A DNA stretch of 64,000 bases from Paratinospora sagittata. Taxonomy: Eukaryota > Streptophyta > Magnoliopsida > Ranunculales > Menispermaceae. Under the pieces are notes generated by a model. The model had not been told where the DNA came from, did no database searches, and was given only the letters and a program-made list of their open reading frames with translations. The translations under genes and the position numbers were made by a program. Positions 22,601 through 32,944 of the stretch are shown here, one piece after another (position 1 is the stretch's first letter; every line of letters begins with the position of its first letter). The stretch lies in the NCBI GenBank assembly GCA_035771175.1, contig CM069589.1:25562201-25626200 (forward strand), given 5' to 3'.

Positions 22601-24486
22601 ACTCCTCATTCTTATCATTTTAGGTTCAGATAGGAAAGGGAAAGGGAAAGCTTCACTACAGAGCATTTCCCATATTTTTGTGATGTAGGTGTTTTTGTAC
22701 ATTTTTGTATTTTGGTAAATATGTACTTAATAACACCTATGTATTTATAATTAACACATAGATGGGTTGTGCCTATGGTTAGTTTTGGTTTTGTTTATTG
22801 TGGACTTATGGAATTTTATGGTTTACACTTTGGGGAATGTAATTTATTTTAATGAATCGATTATGTCCACATAGTTTGTTGTTATGTTATGGGATTATTG
22901 TGTTATTGGTTGTTTATATTAGGCTGACGGGACGCGGGGTATATCGAGGAAGGATACAGCTGGGGGCTCCATGCTGGTCATGACGTCATTCTTCATGGGT
23001 CATGACACAAGATGATATACTATGAAAGATCAAAGATGGTTTCACAAACACTAAACAAAAATAGTTTTAAGATAAAAATAAATCAAACACAAAACCATTT
23101 TTCAATCACAAGCACAATCAGACAAATCTTAAAAAGAGATTTTACCCAACTCTTGGGAAGGATGAAGCACACAAAATTTTCTTAGGTGTGAAGGTGATTG
23201 AGAGTGATTTCTCCTTCAAGAAATATCAAGATCTACAAGATATGTGATGAACTCACTCAAGAACGGCTTGATCTATACTCAAGAGAAACTCACAAGTTTC
23301 TCAAAGAGTTTGAAAGAGTAGGCGAACTATTCAGAAGATTGAATCAAAGATTCAAATGTAGGTGAACTTTTGCTTTGAAAAGATGTTTAAAACACTCAAG
23401 AACTTGTTTAAGACTTGTAGAAATGAAAGTATAAAAATCGGTACAAGTTCTAGGTTTTTGCAAAAAGTTGCTCTCAAATGAGCAAAGTGTAGTATTTATA
23501 GAAAAATACCAATCCGAGGCACAAGAACGTGTTCCTTAAAGAAGAAGCACGTCTTTGGTTTGAAATTTGAAAAATTTTAGATTTCCCTCAAATGGAGGAG
23601 CATGTTCCTTATAAGAGGAGTGTGTTCCTTAATTTGTACGTTGGGCATAGGAACGAGGTTCTTCATCAAGAACCACTGATTCTATGAAAAAATTCTATTT
23701 TGCCCTTTTTTTTTGCAGGAGCACGTTCCTGGTAAGAGGAGAGCGATCCTTAACTCTGATAAAAGAAATTGAGTCTCAGGAAGAAGCACAAGAGCGCGTT
23801 CCTTGGACACTGCGTTCCTTGGACACAGTAGCACGTTCCTTAAACTCTTATCAGAATAATTTGATTCTCGGAAAAAAGCACAAAAGCGCGTTTTTTATAT
23901 GAGGAGCGCGCTCCTTCACGTCAAAAGTGACAGAAACACGATTTTTCGATCAATACGAGTTTAAGACATAGTCAAACATATAAACCAACTTTGAAAACAT
24001 TTTAGACACGATTAAGACATAATTAGCGAAGATAAACACGTGTAAAACAATCGATTACTACAGATAAAACAAGATGATCAAGACATTTGATATTATACAC
24101 GTAAAATGATGAAATCCATGCAAAGCTGGTAATATGAGTGCATGATTAACGATGATATAGATATGCATTAAAAACAACCTTAACTAAATGATTGCATGAT
24201 AAACATGATAATGTACGTGCATGAATATCTAATGACCTACATGCATGATTTTCAAAAGATGCAAAATATATTGTGGTTGGAACGAGTAAAGATTCTAGAC
24301 TAAAGATTACAGACTTGAAGCTCTTGAATCTTCGTGCATTATTGTTCCATCCACACGCTTTGACGATATAGTTGAATCCATCTGATATAGCTAGTTAGCA
24401 CTAAACAACTAAGTTAAAGGGATTAGTGTTCACAAGGAATGTTGTTTGTAATCATAAAAAATAGGGTGAAAGTCGTTACATCAACA
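19682..24486 (-). mobile_element. SIRE-like copia LTR (B family), split by a solo LTR
   Basis: Minus-strand LTR in two parts (19682-20294 and 23008-24486), truncated at its 3' (left) end. The left part carries ACTTACGGGCGTGAC-type repeats. The right part has the minus-strand TATA (TATTTATAG on +, 23494-23502) and an array of GAGCGCGTTCCTT palindromes (23520-23920). It ends at 24486 in ...GTTACATCAACA and abuts the zinc-knuckle codons of the copia element to the right, into which it was presumably inserted. Confidence 0.85.
20295..23007 (+). mobile_element. Solo LTR of a Tekay-type Ty3/gypsy element
   Basis: A 2713-bp sequence bounded by TGTTACACTC and GGGTCATGACA, flanked by a perfect 5-bp duplication CAAGA (20290-20294, 23008-23012). 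It was inserted into the copia LTR, which continues across the site. There is no internal region, PBS or pol, so it is a solo LTR left by LTR-LTR recombination. Placement with Tekay/Del chromoviruses rests on blocks shared with the LTRs at 53368-55504: a TATTCACTGAGCTTGTTG hairpin block (22588) followed by TTTTAGGTTCAG, and a terminal CATGACGTCA block. A leader-like region near 20930-21050 (AGGGGCAAAAGAGC..) precedes GGTATC, a possible splice donor. The ORF 20883-21110 lies in this leader and is not supported as a gene. Confidence 0.85.
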
Positions 24487-24489
24487 ATT

Positions 24490-25272
24490 TATGTAATGGA
24501 CAAGGTCATTCCATTGGTAGATGCCCACTTAGATCAAAGAAGAAAGTCCAACTTACATGGATTGGAAAAGATGTATTGAATGATGTTAACCTTGTAGGAC
24601 CCAAGGCCACTTGAGTACCAAAATCAAAGGTGTTCTATGCGGTGTAGGTTGGTGATAAAAATGATGTGTGGTATCTCAATAACAGCTGCCCGAAGTGATA
24701 AATCTCATTTCTTGAGTCGAGCAGGCAAAGATGGAGTAGTTGTCACCTACAGGGACAACAACAAAGGGAAGATTGTCAGTGTCAGAGTTGTGGGTAACGA
24801 TTCTCTAACTATTTCTGATGTTTTATTTGTGAAGGGCCTGAAACATAACCTCTTGAGCACAAGTCAATTGTGTGACAAGGGGCATAACATTTCATTTGAA
24901 GCAAACCAATGCATAATCAAGCATGATGATGGTTGCATTGCATTCATTGCACTTAGGAGTAAAAATGTGTATGTTACAAATTTGCATGAGATTTGTGATC
25001 AAAATGTTGCTTGTTTGAGTGTTATTCAACATGATGATGCATGGCTTTGGCATATGAGACTTGCTCATGTAGAAATAGAAAATATTTCAAAATTTTCAAA
25101 ACTTGACCTTGTTAGAGGCATTCCTAAGCAAACCTATTTGAGGGATAGAGTGTGTGAACCATGTCAAATGGGAAAGCAAACTAAATCCTCTTTTAAGATC
25201 AAGAAAGAGAGTTCCATCACAAGAGCTCTAGATTTTATCCACATGGATTTATTCGGCCCTACCCGTACATAG
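24490..25272 (+). pseudogene. Copia gag end, protease and integrase N-terminus
   Basis: The first codons read a CCHC-like knuckle (CNGQGHSIGRCPLRSKKK, with the usual spacing partly kept), then WIGKDVLNDVNLVGPKAT. The protease region is degraded, with a stop at about 24694 and the active-site motif (normally DSGCS) read as NSCP. A conserved stretch KGKIVSVRVVGNDS, then LKHNLLSTSQLCDKGHNISF continues into the integrase zinc domain (WLWHMRLAHVEIENISKF, then RVCEPCQMGKQTKSSFK: H-H-C-C complete). The core begins with HMDLFGPTRT, including the first catalytic Asp, and stops at 25270. Confidence 0.8.
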
Positions 25273-25700
25273 TGCTTAGGTGGCAAATCTTATTGTCTTG
25301 TAATTGTTGATGATTTTACTAGATACACATGGGTTTATTTCCTTGCTCATAAAAAATGATGTGTATGATGTGTTCGTGAAATATTGTTCTCAAGTCGAAA
25401 ATGAAAAGGGTTATAAGATCATTGTCATTAGAAGTGATCGGGGTGGAGAGTTTGTGAACAAAAGTCTTGAAGACTTTTGCAACAAACAAGGATACACTTA
25501 TCACCTTTCAATCCCAAGAACTCCTCAACAAAATGGAGTTGTTGAAAGGAAAAACAACAAAACCTTTTAAGAAATGTGTAAAACAATGCTTTGTTAATAT
25601 GATGTGGCAAAATATTTTTAGGCCGAAGCTATTAACATTGCTTGCTATATCATGAATAGAGTGATGTTTAGGAGAAAATTGAACAAAACTCCAAATTGAC
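25273..25700 (+). pseudogene. Copia integrase core, frameshifted
   Basis: Continues GGKSYCLVIVDDFTRYTWVYFLAHK, then a frame change at about 25345. After that NEKGYKIIVIRSDRGGEFVN (second catalytic Asp), then CNKQGYTYHLSIPRTPQQNGVVERKN (catalytic Glu). A stop follows after KTF at 25570, and the core tail (EMCKTMLC..., PNWLW) is scattered over frames. Confidence 0.8.
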
Positions 25701-26425
25701 TTTGGAAAGGTAGAATTCCCAACATTCAACACTTGAGAGTCTTCGGGTGTAAATATTATATTCTTAATGACAAAGACAACTTAGATAAGTTTGATCCTAA
25801 ATCAGACTTAGGCCATATTTCTACAATATTCTTCTCATAGTAGAGTTTATAGGGTTTTCAACAAAACTTCTAGAACTATAGAAAAATCTATTCATGTTAG
25901 GTTTGACGAATCTGATCTTGAAATAGCATTAAAAAAGGCAATTGAGAAGGTTAGGCTAGATGCTGATAAGGAAGAGGAGGAGGATTTAGCCAGAAAATCT
26001 AAGGTTCAAGAAACTAGTGAAAAAAAAAATGTCCAACCAATTGTAGAACCTCCTAAGAACAATAAGTTACTTTTAGATCATCCTAGAAAACAAATTATAG
26101 GTGATCCAAACATAGGAGTTTCAACTAGGGCCTCTCATGCCAAAGATCAAGGGTACATAGCTTTTGCATCTCAAAAATTACCACTAAAGTAGAAGAAGCT
26201 TTAGAAGATGAGGACTGGTTTTTAGCTATGCAAGTAGAGTAAGGACATTTCCCTAAAAACAAAGTATGGGACTTAGTTCTTAAATCTGCACATCAAGGAG
26301 TAATTGGAACCAAATGGGTATTTAGAAACAAGAAGGATGAAAAAGGAGTCATAGTCAGAAACAAGGCAAGATTAGTAGCTTAAAGTTATAATTAAGAAGA
26401 AGGAATTGACTATGAATAAGCCTTT
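25701..26425 (+). pseudogene. Copia integrase tail and first part of RT
   Basis: Shows HLRVFGCKYYILNDKDNLDKF, the conserved linker after integrase, then an acidic/Lys-rich spacer (DADKEEEEDLARKS). The RT start reads DEDWFLAMQVE, then NKVWDLVLK and GTKWVFRNKKDEKGVIVRNK, ARLVA, stop, EEGIDYE. It stops at 26425 where the insert begins. After removal of the insert and one CCTTT, the frame would continue [11 protein letters not shown]. Confidence 0.8.
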
Positions 26426-28378
26426 TGATAAGTAGGAATTTAGTATATGTTTTAGAGCATGTTTTAGGTGTGTTTTATGGTATTTAGTCATATATTAGGT
26501 TAGTTTATCATAAATTGGTTATTCGATAGTTTTGTCAAGTTTTAGTGTTTTTGCATTATTTCGGTTTGGATTTTTATAGGTTGGCTCATGAAATTATTAA
26601 AGCATGATTCTCACATGATTTGGGTTGTTTTCAAGGTGTTTTGATGGACCTAAAGTGGACTTGGAAGTTGGAAGCAAGTTGCATGAAGTTTGCTTGAAGA
26701 TACATGTGCAAATCAAGACAAAAAGGCATGGAAAAATGGCTAAGTCCACAAGCAAGAGGAAAAAAAGGTGCAAAAATCCTGTGTGTGGGCGCCTCGGCAA
26801 CGGTGCCAAAAACTTGTTACGTGCAAACCGCAAGCGTACGGTGTCAACTTATAATATAAAACCGATGAGATTTTGGGTTGTCTTCCTTTTGGATTGATAC
26901 TCACACTAAATATCACGTTTACTAACTTCAACTTTATTTAGAAAATTAGATTTGAGTGATTAAGTAAAATAAATAAACAATTAAATAATTAGAAAGTAAA
27001 CTAAGCATGCAATAAAAATAGATGGAGAATCAGAGATAGAATGATGTAGAGGTTCGATATCACCTCACTCTCAATTATGTATATATATATATATAGTGAT
27101 TATTAAATCAGTTCTTTTATTTATAGGTCAAGAATCCTAAACTCTCTAATTCCCTCTCTCGAGTGCCAAATTAGAACTTATTACCAAGGCTTGATTTCGA
27201 TCTCTCGATAAAAACCAAAAACCCTAGCAACTCATTAGGTTTTGTGATTCTTCCTACAACTTCAAAAGATATCATAAATCTCTCAATTCTATGATAATTT
27301 TAGGTTATATTTCCTTTGTTCCAACCCAAGGAATACTCTCTCGAGTGCACCCCCCAAGTCTAGAATCATTCAATCCATAATGAAGAGATTGCAAGCATTA
27401 AGAAATGAGAAATATAAATAAACTAGAAAACTTTATTAACAATACTCAAACAATAAAACCTACAGCATAGTATCAAGTTCGAATCAATCTACACCTCTAG
27501 AAAGAGGATTTAGTTCATAACTATAGATATCAAAGCATGAAATAACATTATGAACATAAATCTAAAACCATAAACACAAAGTAGAAGGAAGGGAAAGTGT
27601 AGGAGAATCTTCAATGTCTTCAATCTTGCTCTTCTCCTCGCTTCCAAACCTAGCCGTCTTCCTTGATTTTCACAATCTTTTCTCCTCTCCTTAATCCTAA
27701 AAACCCTAAACAATGGTCTTTATATAGCTACAAGTCTATAAGAAGTCGTCCAAGAAGTGTCCAAGTCAAACTAGGAAAGTTCGCAACAAAATTAGAAAGT
27801 TTCTATTTTGAATCGCATGTCAGCTTTCTTTCTCTCCGTTTTTCTTCTTGTTATCCACTCCAAATCAACCTCAAAACCCTTGCATCTTGTATTATTTCAA
27901 GTAAGGAATTCATAGAAGCAAACCACGTCCAATTTCGAGTTAAATTGAGAAAGTTATGTCTGAAATACAAAAGTCGCGCACTTTCTAAAATCTGTCGAAT
28001 CCTGGCGCCGCAGCCCACACACTGGATTTTTGCACCTTTTTTTCCTCTTGCTTGTGGACTTAGCCATTTTTCCATGCCTTTTTGCTTTGATTTGCACATG
28101 TATCTTCAAGCAAACTTCATGCAACTTGTTTCCAACTTCCAAGTCCACTTTAGGTCCATCAAAACACCTTGAAAACAACCCAAATCATGTGAGAATCATG
28201 TTTTAATAATCTCATGAACCAACCTATGAAAATCCAAACTGAAATAATGAAAAAACACTAAAACTTGACAAAACTATCAAATAAGTAATATATGATCGAT
28301 TAACCTAAAATATGAACTAAATACCATAAAACACACCTAAAACATGCTCTAAAACATATACTAAATTCGTACTTATCA
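26426..28378. mobile_element. Fold-back Athila-like element with U3 ends on both sides
   Basis: A 1953-bp insertion begins TGATAAGTAGG and ends CTTATCA, flanked by a perfect duplication CCTTT (26421-26425, 28379-28383) in the copia RT. From 28378 down to 26817 (minus strand) it is one complete Athila-type LTR, ending CGTAACA. Next comes a PBS start, AGTTTTTGGCACCGTTGCCG (26796-26816, minus strand). After that, instead of gag, the first roughly 365 bp of the same LTR appear in reverse, ending at 26426. Thus both outer ends are the U3 terminus. The arms are about 26426-26786 and 28010-28378. The switch point lies at GGCGCC, which also occurs in the arm (TGGCGCCGCAGCCC). The ORFs 26625-26897 and 27663-28172 run through these arms and are not genes. 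Confidence 0.85.
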
Positions 28379-28916
28379 CCTTTGCTCCTATAGCAAGATT
28401 GGAAACAATTTGATTATTATTAGCATACCCTTGCTACAAAGGATTTCCATTGTATCAAATGGATGTGAAGAGTGCATAGAAGAGGTTTATGTTAAACAAC
28501 CACCAGGTTTTGTGGATTGCCATAAACCCGATCATGTCTATAGACTTAGGAAAGCTTTGTATGAATTGAAACAGGCTCCTAGAGCATGATATAATAGACT
28601 TAGCACTTTCCTGCTAGATCATAAGTTAAAGAAAGGAACCTTAGATCCAACCTTGTTCATCAAAATCAAAGATAATGATATGTTATTGGCGCAAATCTAT
28701 TGTGATGACATTACCTTTGGAGCTTCAAACAAGACCTTGTGTGAAGAATTCTCTTATGGCATGACAAGTGAGTTTGAAATGAGCATGATGGGAGAACTGA
28801 ACTACTTCCTTGGTTTGCAAATAAAGCAAATGAAGAATGGTGCATTCTTGAACCAGTCGAAGTATGCAAGGGACATGATTAAAAAGTTCAAGTTTGAAAA
28901 CTTGAAAAACTATTGA
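28379..28916 (+). pseudogene. Copia RT, second part
   Basis: Resumes with [31 protein letters not shown] (catalytic Asp of motif A), then a frame break and NNHQV, PGF. A later frame 28653-28916 reads FIKIKDNDMLLAQIYCDDITFGASN, where YCDD is the copia form of the catalytic YVDD box. It continues FEMSMMGELNYFLGLQIKQM and closes at 28914 after KNY. Confidence 0.8.
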
Positions 28917-29660
28917 CATGCCTTTCAGTTCATCCATCAAGATGGATAAGGATGAGAAAGAAAAATCAATTGATCCTAAGTTATATAGAGAAATAATATG
29001 AAGCTTGTTATATCTACCTGCAAGTAGACCCAATATTATGTTTATTGGATGCTTTTGTGCTAGATTTCAAGCTAATCCTAAGGAATCCCATCTTAAGTGT
29101 GTAAAACAAATTTTTCGATACATTAGTGGAACATTGGACATGGGAATCTAGTATACTAAAGGTGTTTCATTTGATCTAAGAAGCTTTGTTGATTCTAATT
29201 ATGTTGGAAGTCTCACTAATCGAAAGAGTACCTCCGGACTTTGCCACATTCTGAGCAATTCATTGATTTTTTGGTTTAGAAGAAACAAAATTCAGTGGCT
29301 TTATCCACGACTGAGGCTGAGTATGTTGCAGCTAGAAGTTGTTGCGCTCAAGTGTTATACATGAAACAACAACTCTCAAATTATTAGATTCATATTCCAT
29401 GTGCTAAGATCTTTTATGATAACACTAGTGTTATCAATATCTTAAAGAATCTGGTTTTACATTCTAGAATGAAGCACATAGAGACTAGACATCATTTTCT
29501 CCGTGGTCATGTGCAAAAAGGTGATGTGAAATTAATTCACATTGGTACAATGGATCAATTGGCTGATATCTTTACATAGTCATTGTCGAAGGAACAGTTT
29601 GAACATATTTGGCGAGAGTTAGGCATGCTTGTAGAGTCAAACCTGCCAAATTCATGATCA
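28917..29660 (+). pseudogene. Copia RNase H
   Basis: Fragments in changing frames: SLLYLPASRPNIMF, RFQANPKESHLKCVKQIF, then FVDSNYVGSLTNRKSTSGL (normally YSDADYAG...), STTEAEYVAARSCCAQ (catalytic Glu and Asp region) and IFYDNTSVINILKN. It ends MKHIETRHHFLRGHVQKGDV, QLADIFTSLSKEQFEHIWRELGML with a stop in the middle. This is the usual RNase H C-terminus of SIRE-type pol. Confidence 0.8.
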
Positions 29661-29697
29661 TATATGATAAGTTGAGTTTACATCAGTTAATCATCAA

Positions 29698-30904
29698 TGA
29701 TTAATGATCGTGAATTTATCGCAAGCGCACGACAACCAAGTTATATTATACTGATAGTGAGTCGAGTTATCGTATCCACAGGGAATTGTTACTCTATCAA
29801 TTACTATTTCACAGATTTCAAACTTTATTTAGACAATCAAATTGAGATATTAAACGGATTAAAATGGTGGAAATTAAATGGAATTAAAGCAATTGAAAGT
29901 AAAAAGAATTCAACAATGGGATAGATCTAGAGATTTGATTTCACTTAGTTTGCAAATCAAGATTAATTGGGGTTATTCATCATTAAATTCATTTTCAAGT
30001 TTATAAATCAAACCCAATGTTTATCAATCTCCTCTCTCGAGTGTCGGATCGAAACCTATAAGTGGGATTGAATCTCAACCTCTTGATAAAGACCCAATTC
30101 CCAATTATGCATTAAGTTTTAAGGATTTCTCAATGATTTCACAAGATCCTTTAAACCTCTCAATTCTATAGCAATCTCATGTCATAATTCTCATTTTCCA
30201 ACCTAAAGAACCTTTTCTCGAGTGTCGCCCCTTCGATCTAGGTTCAATTAATTTATGGCCAGTAAATCAAAAGCATTAAACATAGAGAATCATGAATAAA
30301 CTTGAGAAATTGCATTGACAATGAATAAAATCCACAATCAATCCATCAAAATCAAACTAAGATTCATCTAATCTCTAGAGAATAGAATTAATTCATGGAC
30401 ATGATTACAAGAGAGAAATTGAAAGAAGAAATCATCAAGATAAATTATAAATGGAAAAAAAGTAAGAAAACCCCCTTTTCCTTCAAGAATTTCTCTGCAA
30501 CTCTCCTTCTTCTTCAACCTCTTATCTTGCTCTCCTCTTTATTCTCTACCCTCAACTACAAGAAAAGTTTCTACAAAATGAAGTCTAGATCCTCTCTTCT
30601 AACCCTAAGTGAGCTTATATACATAAGTGTGCAAAAATACCAAAAAGCCAGAAGAAAAACCCTCAAAAATCGCCAAAAAATGTAAAAACCCAAATATTGG
30701 TTCGTCATAATGCTGCAGCGCTACACCCGCAATTTTATCAAGTTCTGGGTGCTACAGCACACTCCCTAGGCGCTGCAGCGCCTAGGGTTATGCACTCGCA
30801 CATTTTTGTGCATTTTTTGGTTTTTTCTCCACTTCTTTGCACATGATCTTGACATGTTTTTGGCCTTTTCTTATCATCATTTGAGCCTCATTTCAACCAC
30901 CTAA
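29698..30904 (-). mobile_element. Athila-type LTR fragment (G family), U5 side
   Basis: Begins TGATTAATGATCGTGAATTT, then CCACAGGGAA, colinear with the complete LTR 48271-49804. It carries CTCTCTCGAGTGTCGG and CTTTTCTCGAGTGTCGC motifs (30030, 30212) and the GCGCTGCAGCGCC palindrome (30765), with another GCTGCAGCGC at 30712. It is cut at 30904 by a copia LTR, so its U3 half is not attached. The ORF 30395-30685 is a read-through of the pyrimidine-rich leader strand. Confidence 0.8.
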
Positions 30905-30980
30905 TGTTGGTGCACCCAAAAGGGGGGTGAATTGGGTGTGATGGTCAATTTAAAATTTTCCAATGACTTGGTGATATACA

Positions 30981-32888
30981 TGTTATCTCAATGAACCCCA
31001 TGATATGAAGGTTTTGATGATTCCAAATATCTCCAGTTGGTTTATCTAATGATCTTGTCAAGTGTTTCAGATATATCAAGAATCAAGATCAAGGAACTGA
31101 GATCACAAGCCTATTGAACAGAAAAATGAAATTCCAACTCTGTCAGTACTTAGATTGTAAGGTCTATCAATCAACTTACTCTCAGCAAGATTTTTATCAT
31201 TTGCATGTTTTGATCGTCACATTTTAATCGTACCTTATGATTTCTAAAGTATTTGATTTGATTAAAACAAACATTATGTTTTATCGTGTTTTAATCGAGA
31301 AGTCAAAAACCGCTTTTATAAAGTCTTTCAGGACGCTAATGTTTTAGCATCACTCTCCTGGACTTGATGAGTCAGGACACTGATAAAGTGTTAAGACGCT
31401 CAAGGTTGAATTGATCTGATTAATATGGACACTTACTTGTTAGTAGTGACCTTTCTTTTATAGACCTTTGAGAATGTTCGGACGCTGACTTAGTTTCAGC
31501 TCGATGAAAGATCTTTTTATCTTTAAGGACGTCGATAAGTTATAAGTTGAATGAGTTATAAGGAAACTATTTGTGTAAGAGCGCCCTCATCCTTAGAATC
31601 AACTTAAGTAACTTTTAGGACGCTCACCGTCCGTCAGCGCACTTAAACATTGTTTTAAAACTGCTTTTAATAGTTCAGGACGCTTACTCTTGAGTAGCGC
31701 CATCATATGTTTTGCGTTTTAAAAGCAAGCAAGACGCTTATTTGTGAAATAGCACCCTCATGCTTTAAGTCGTTTAATTGTCAAAGAAATTCAGGACGCT
31801 TACTACTTAGTAGTGCCCTCACTTCATTGTGCAGTAGGACGCTGATATTCTATGAGCGCCCTCAAAGGAACAAAATGACAAAAATGATATTTTTGTTGTT
31901 CTGACATGTACGTCCTTTTAGCCAAATTTTCAGAACATCTTTTCGTACAAAATCAATTTTCTGTATTTGTAAGAGATATTCTCTAATTCACGAAACACGT
32001 ATTCTAAAACTTTCCTTATTCATGTATCTAGAGATAAATAGAATATTCCTGAATTGTGTTGTTGCCATTTTCGTGGCATATTCTAGTTGTTATGAGTAAA
32101 CGTTCATATTTGAAATTCAAATTCAAATGAACAATAACTTTATCTCTACAAGTCTATAAATACAGACACTTAACAATTTGTTAAGCACCGAAAATTATCT
32201 GAGCTAAAACATTTTTTGAAAGTTAGTCGAATTTTCATCTGGTCAAGAAAACGTATAAGTCGATTTGTTTTCACAGTAGTTTTTTTTTGAGACTTTACGT
32301 ATTCAAAAGATTTTCATACTGAGCTAACATTTTATCTTTATCTGAAAATCTCTTTGATGTTTTGAACTGTTTTCACTCAAATTGTTCAGCACTGTTTTAA
32401 CTTATATCATTCTTACTGAAAGAGTAATTTGAGATATAGTTCATAGGATACAGTTGTATTCAATTTCATATCTTGTATACTGTATCAAGGTTGTGATAGT
32501 AGTTAGATAAACTACTGAGTTGATATTTTATATTCAACAAAGTCAGGTCTTCTCACACCCGTAAGTTGAGAAATGGAGTTCTCACACCCTTAAGTTGAGA
32601 TAGGTTGGTCTTACGCCTGTAAGCTGAGTAGTGTAATGGTTGTTCTCACACCCGCAAGTTGAGAAAAGGTGTAACGGTTTGATTCTCACTCGTAAGAGAA
32701 TCCCTTAGTGAAAAGGTTAAAATCCTAACTGATGAGGTTAGGTAGTGGATGTAGGCAAGTAGCCGTACCACTATAAATTGACTATGCATATTTGTTTATT
32801 TTTTGCACTGTATTTTTTCCATTGTTATTATTTTCTAAATTGTCTAAGTGTCCAATTCACTCCCCTTTTGGACATATTTGGGCCAACA
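30981..32888 (+). repeat. 5' LTR of the D element
   Basis: 1908 bp. In order: a start block (TGATTCCAAATATCTCCAGT), nine or so GGACGCT...AGCGCCCTC hairpin units (31320-31870), a TATA box TATAAATA (32155-32162) preceded by a TTGAAATTCAAATTCAAAT palindrome, the conserved CACTCAAATTGTTCAGCACTG leader block, then five CTCACACCCGTAAGTTGAGA repeats (32530-32700) and the GGACATATTTGGGCCAACA end. Confidence 0.9.
32155..32162 (+). promoter_or_regulatory. TATA box of the D 5' LTR
   Basis: TATAAATA lies in ACAAGTCTATAAATACAGACAC. The same context is kept at 37848-37854 in the 3' LTR, at 44815-44822 in the D' LTR, and on the minus strand at about 39756, 52612 and 23494. Transcription should start about 30 bp downstream, near AACAATTTGTTAAGC. 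Confidence 0.7.
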
Positions 32889-32890
32889 AT

Positions 32891-32902
32891 TGGTATCAGA
32901 GC
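32891..32902 (+). promoter_or_regulatory. Primer-binding site, initiator Met tRNA
   Basis: TGGTATCAGAGC, two bases after the 5' LTR, is complementary to the 3' end of plant initiator methionine tRNA. This is the usual primer of plant copia elements. Confidence 0.9.
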
Positions 32903-32944
32903 AGTGTTGCTCTTCAAAAAAACTTCACAATTTCTTTGATATCA

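Larger units (their letters stand above)
24487..29697 (+). mobile_element. Degraded SIRE/Maximus-type copia element, internal region
   Basis: A copia pol in the order zinc knuckle, protease, integrase, RT, RNase H. The RT is split by a fold-back element (26426-28378). No 5' LTR or capsid part of gag is present (a copia LTR interrupts at 24486). The 3' end after RNase H (29661-29697) has no recognisable LTR because an Athila-type LTR starts at 29698. Many stops and frameshifts are present. Confidence 0.8.

Noticed and set aside
27663..28172. 169-codon ORF
   Set aside because: It runs through one arm and U3 of the fold-back LTR; a similar peptide appears from the other arm only because the arms are inverted copies.
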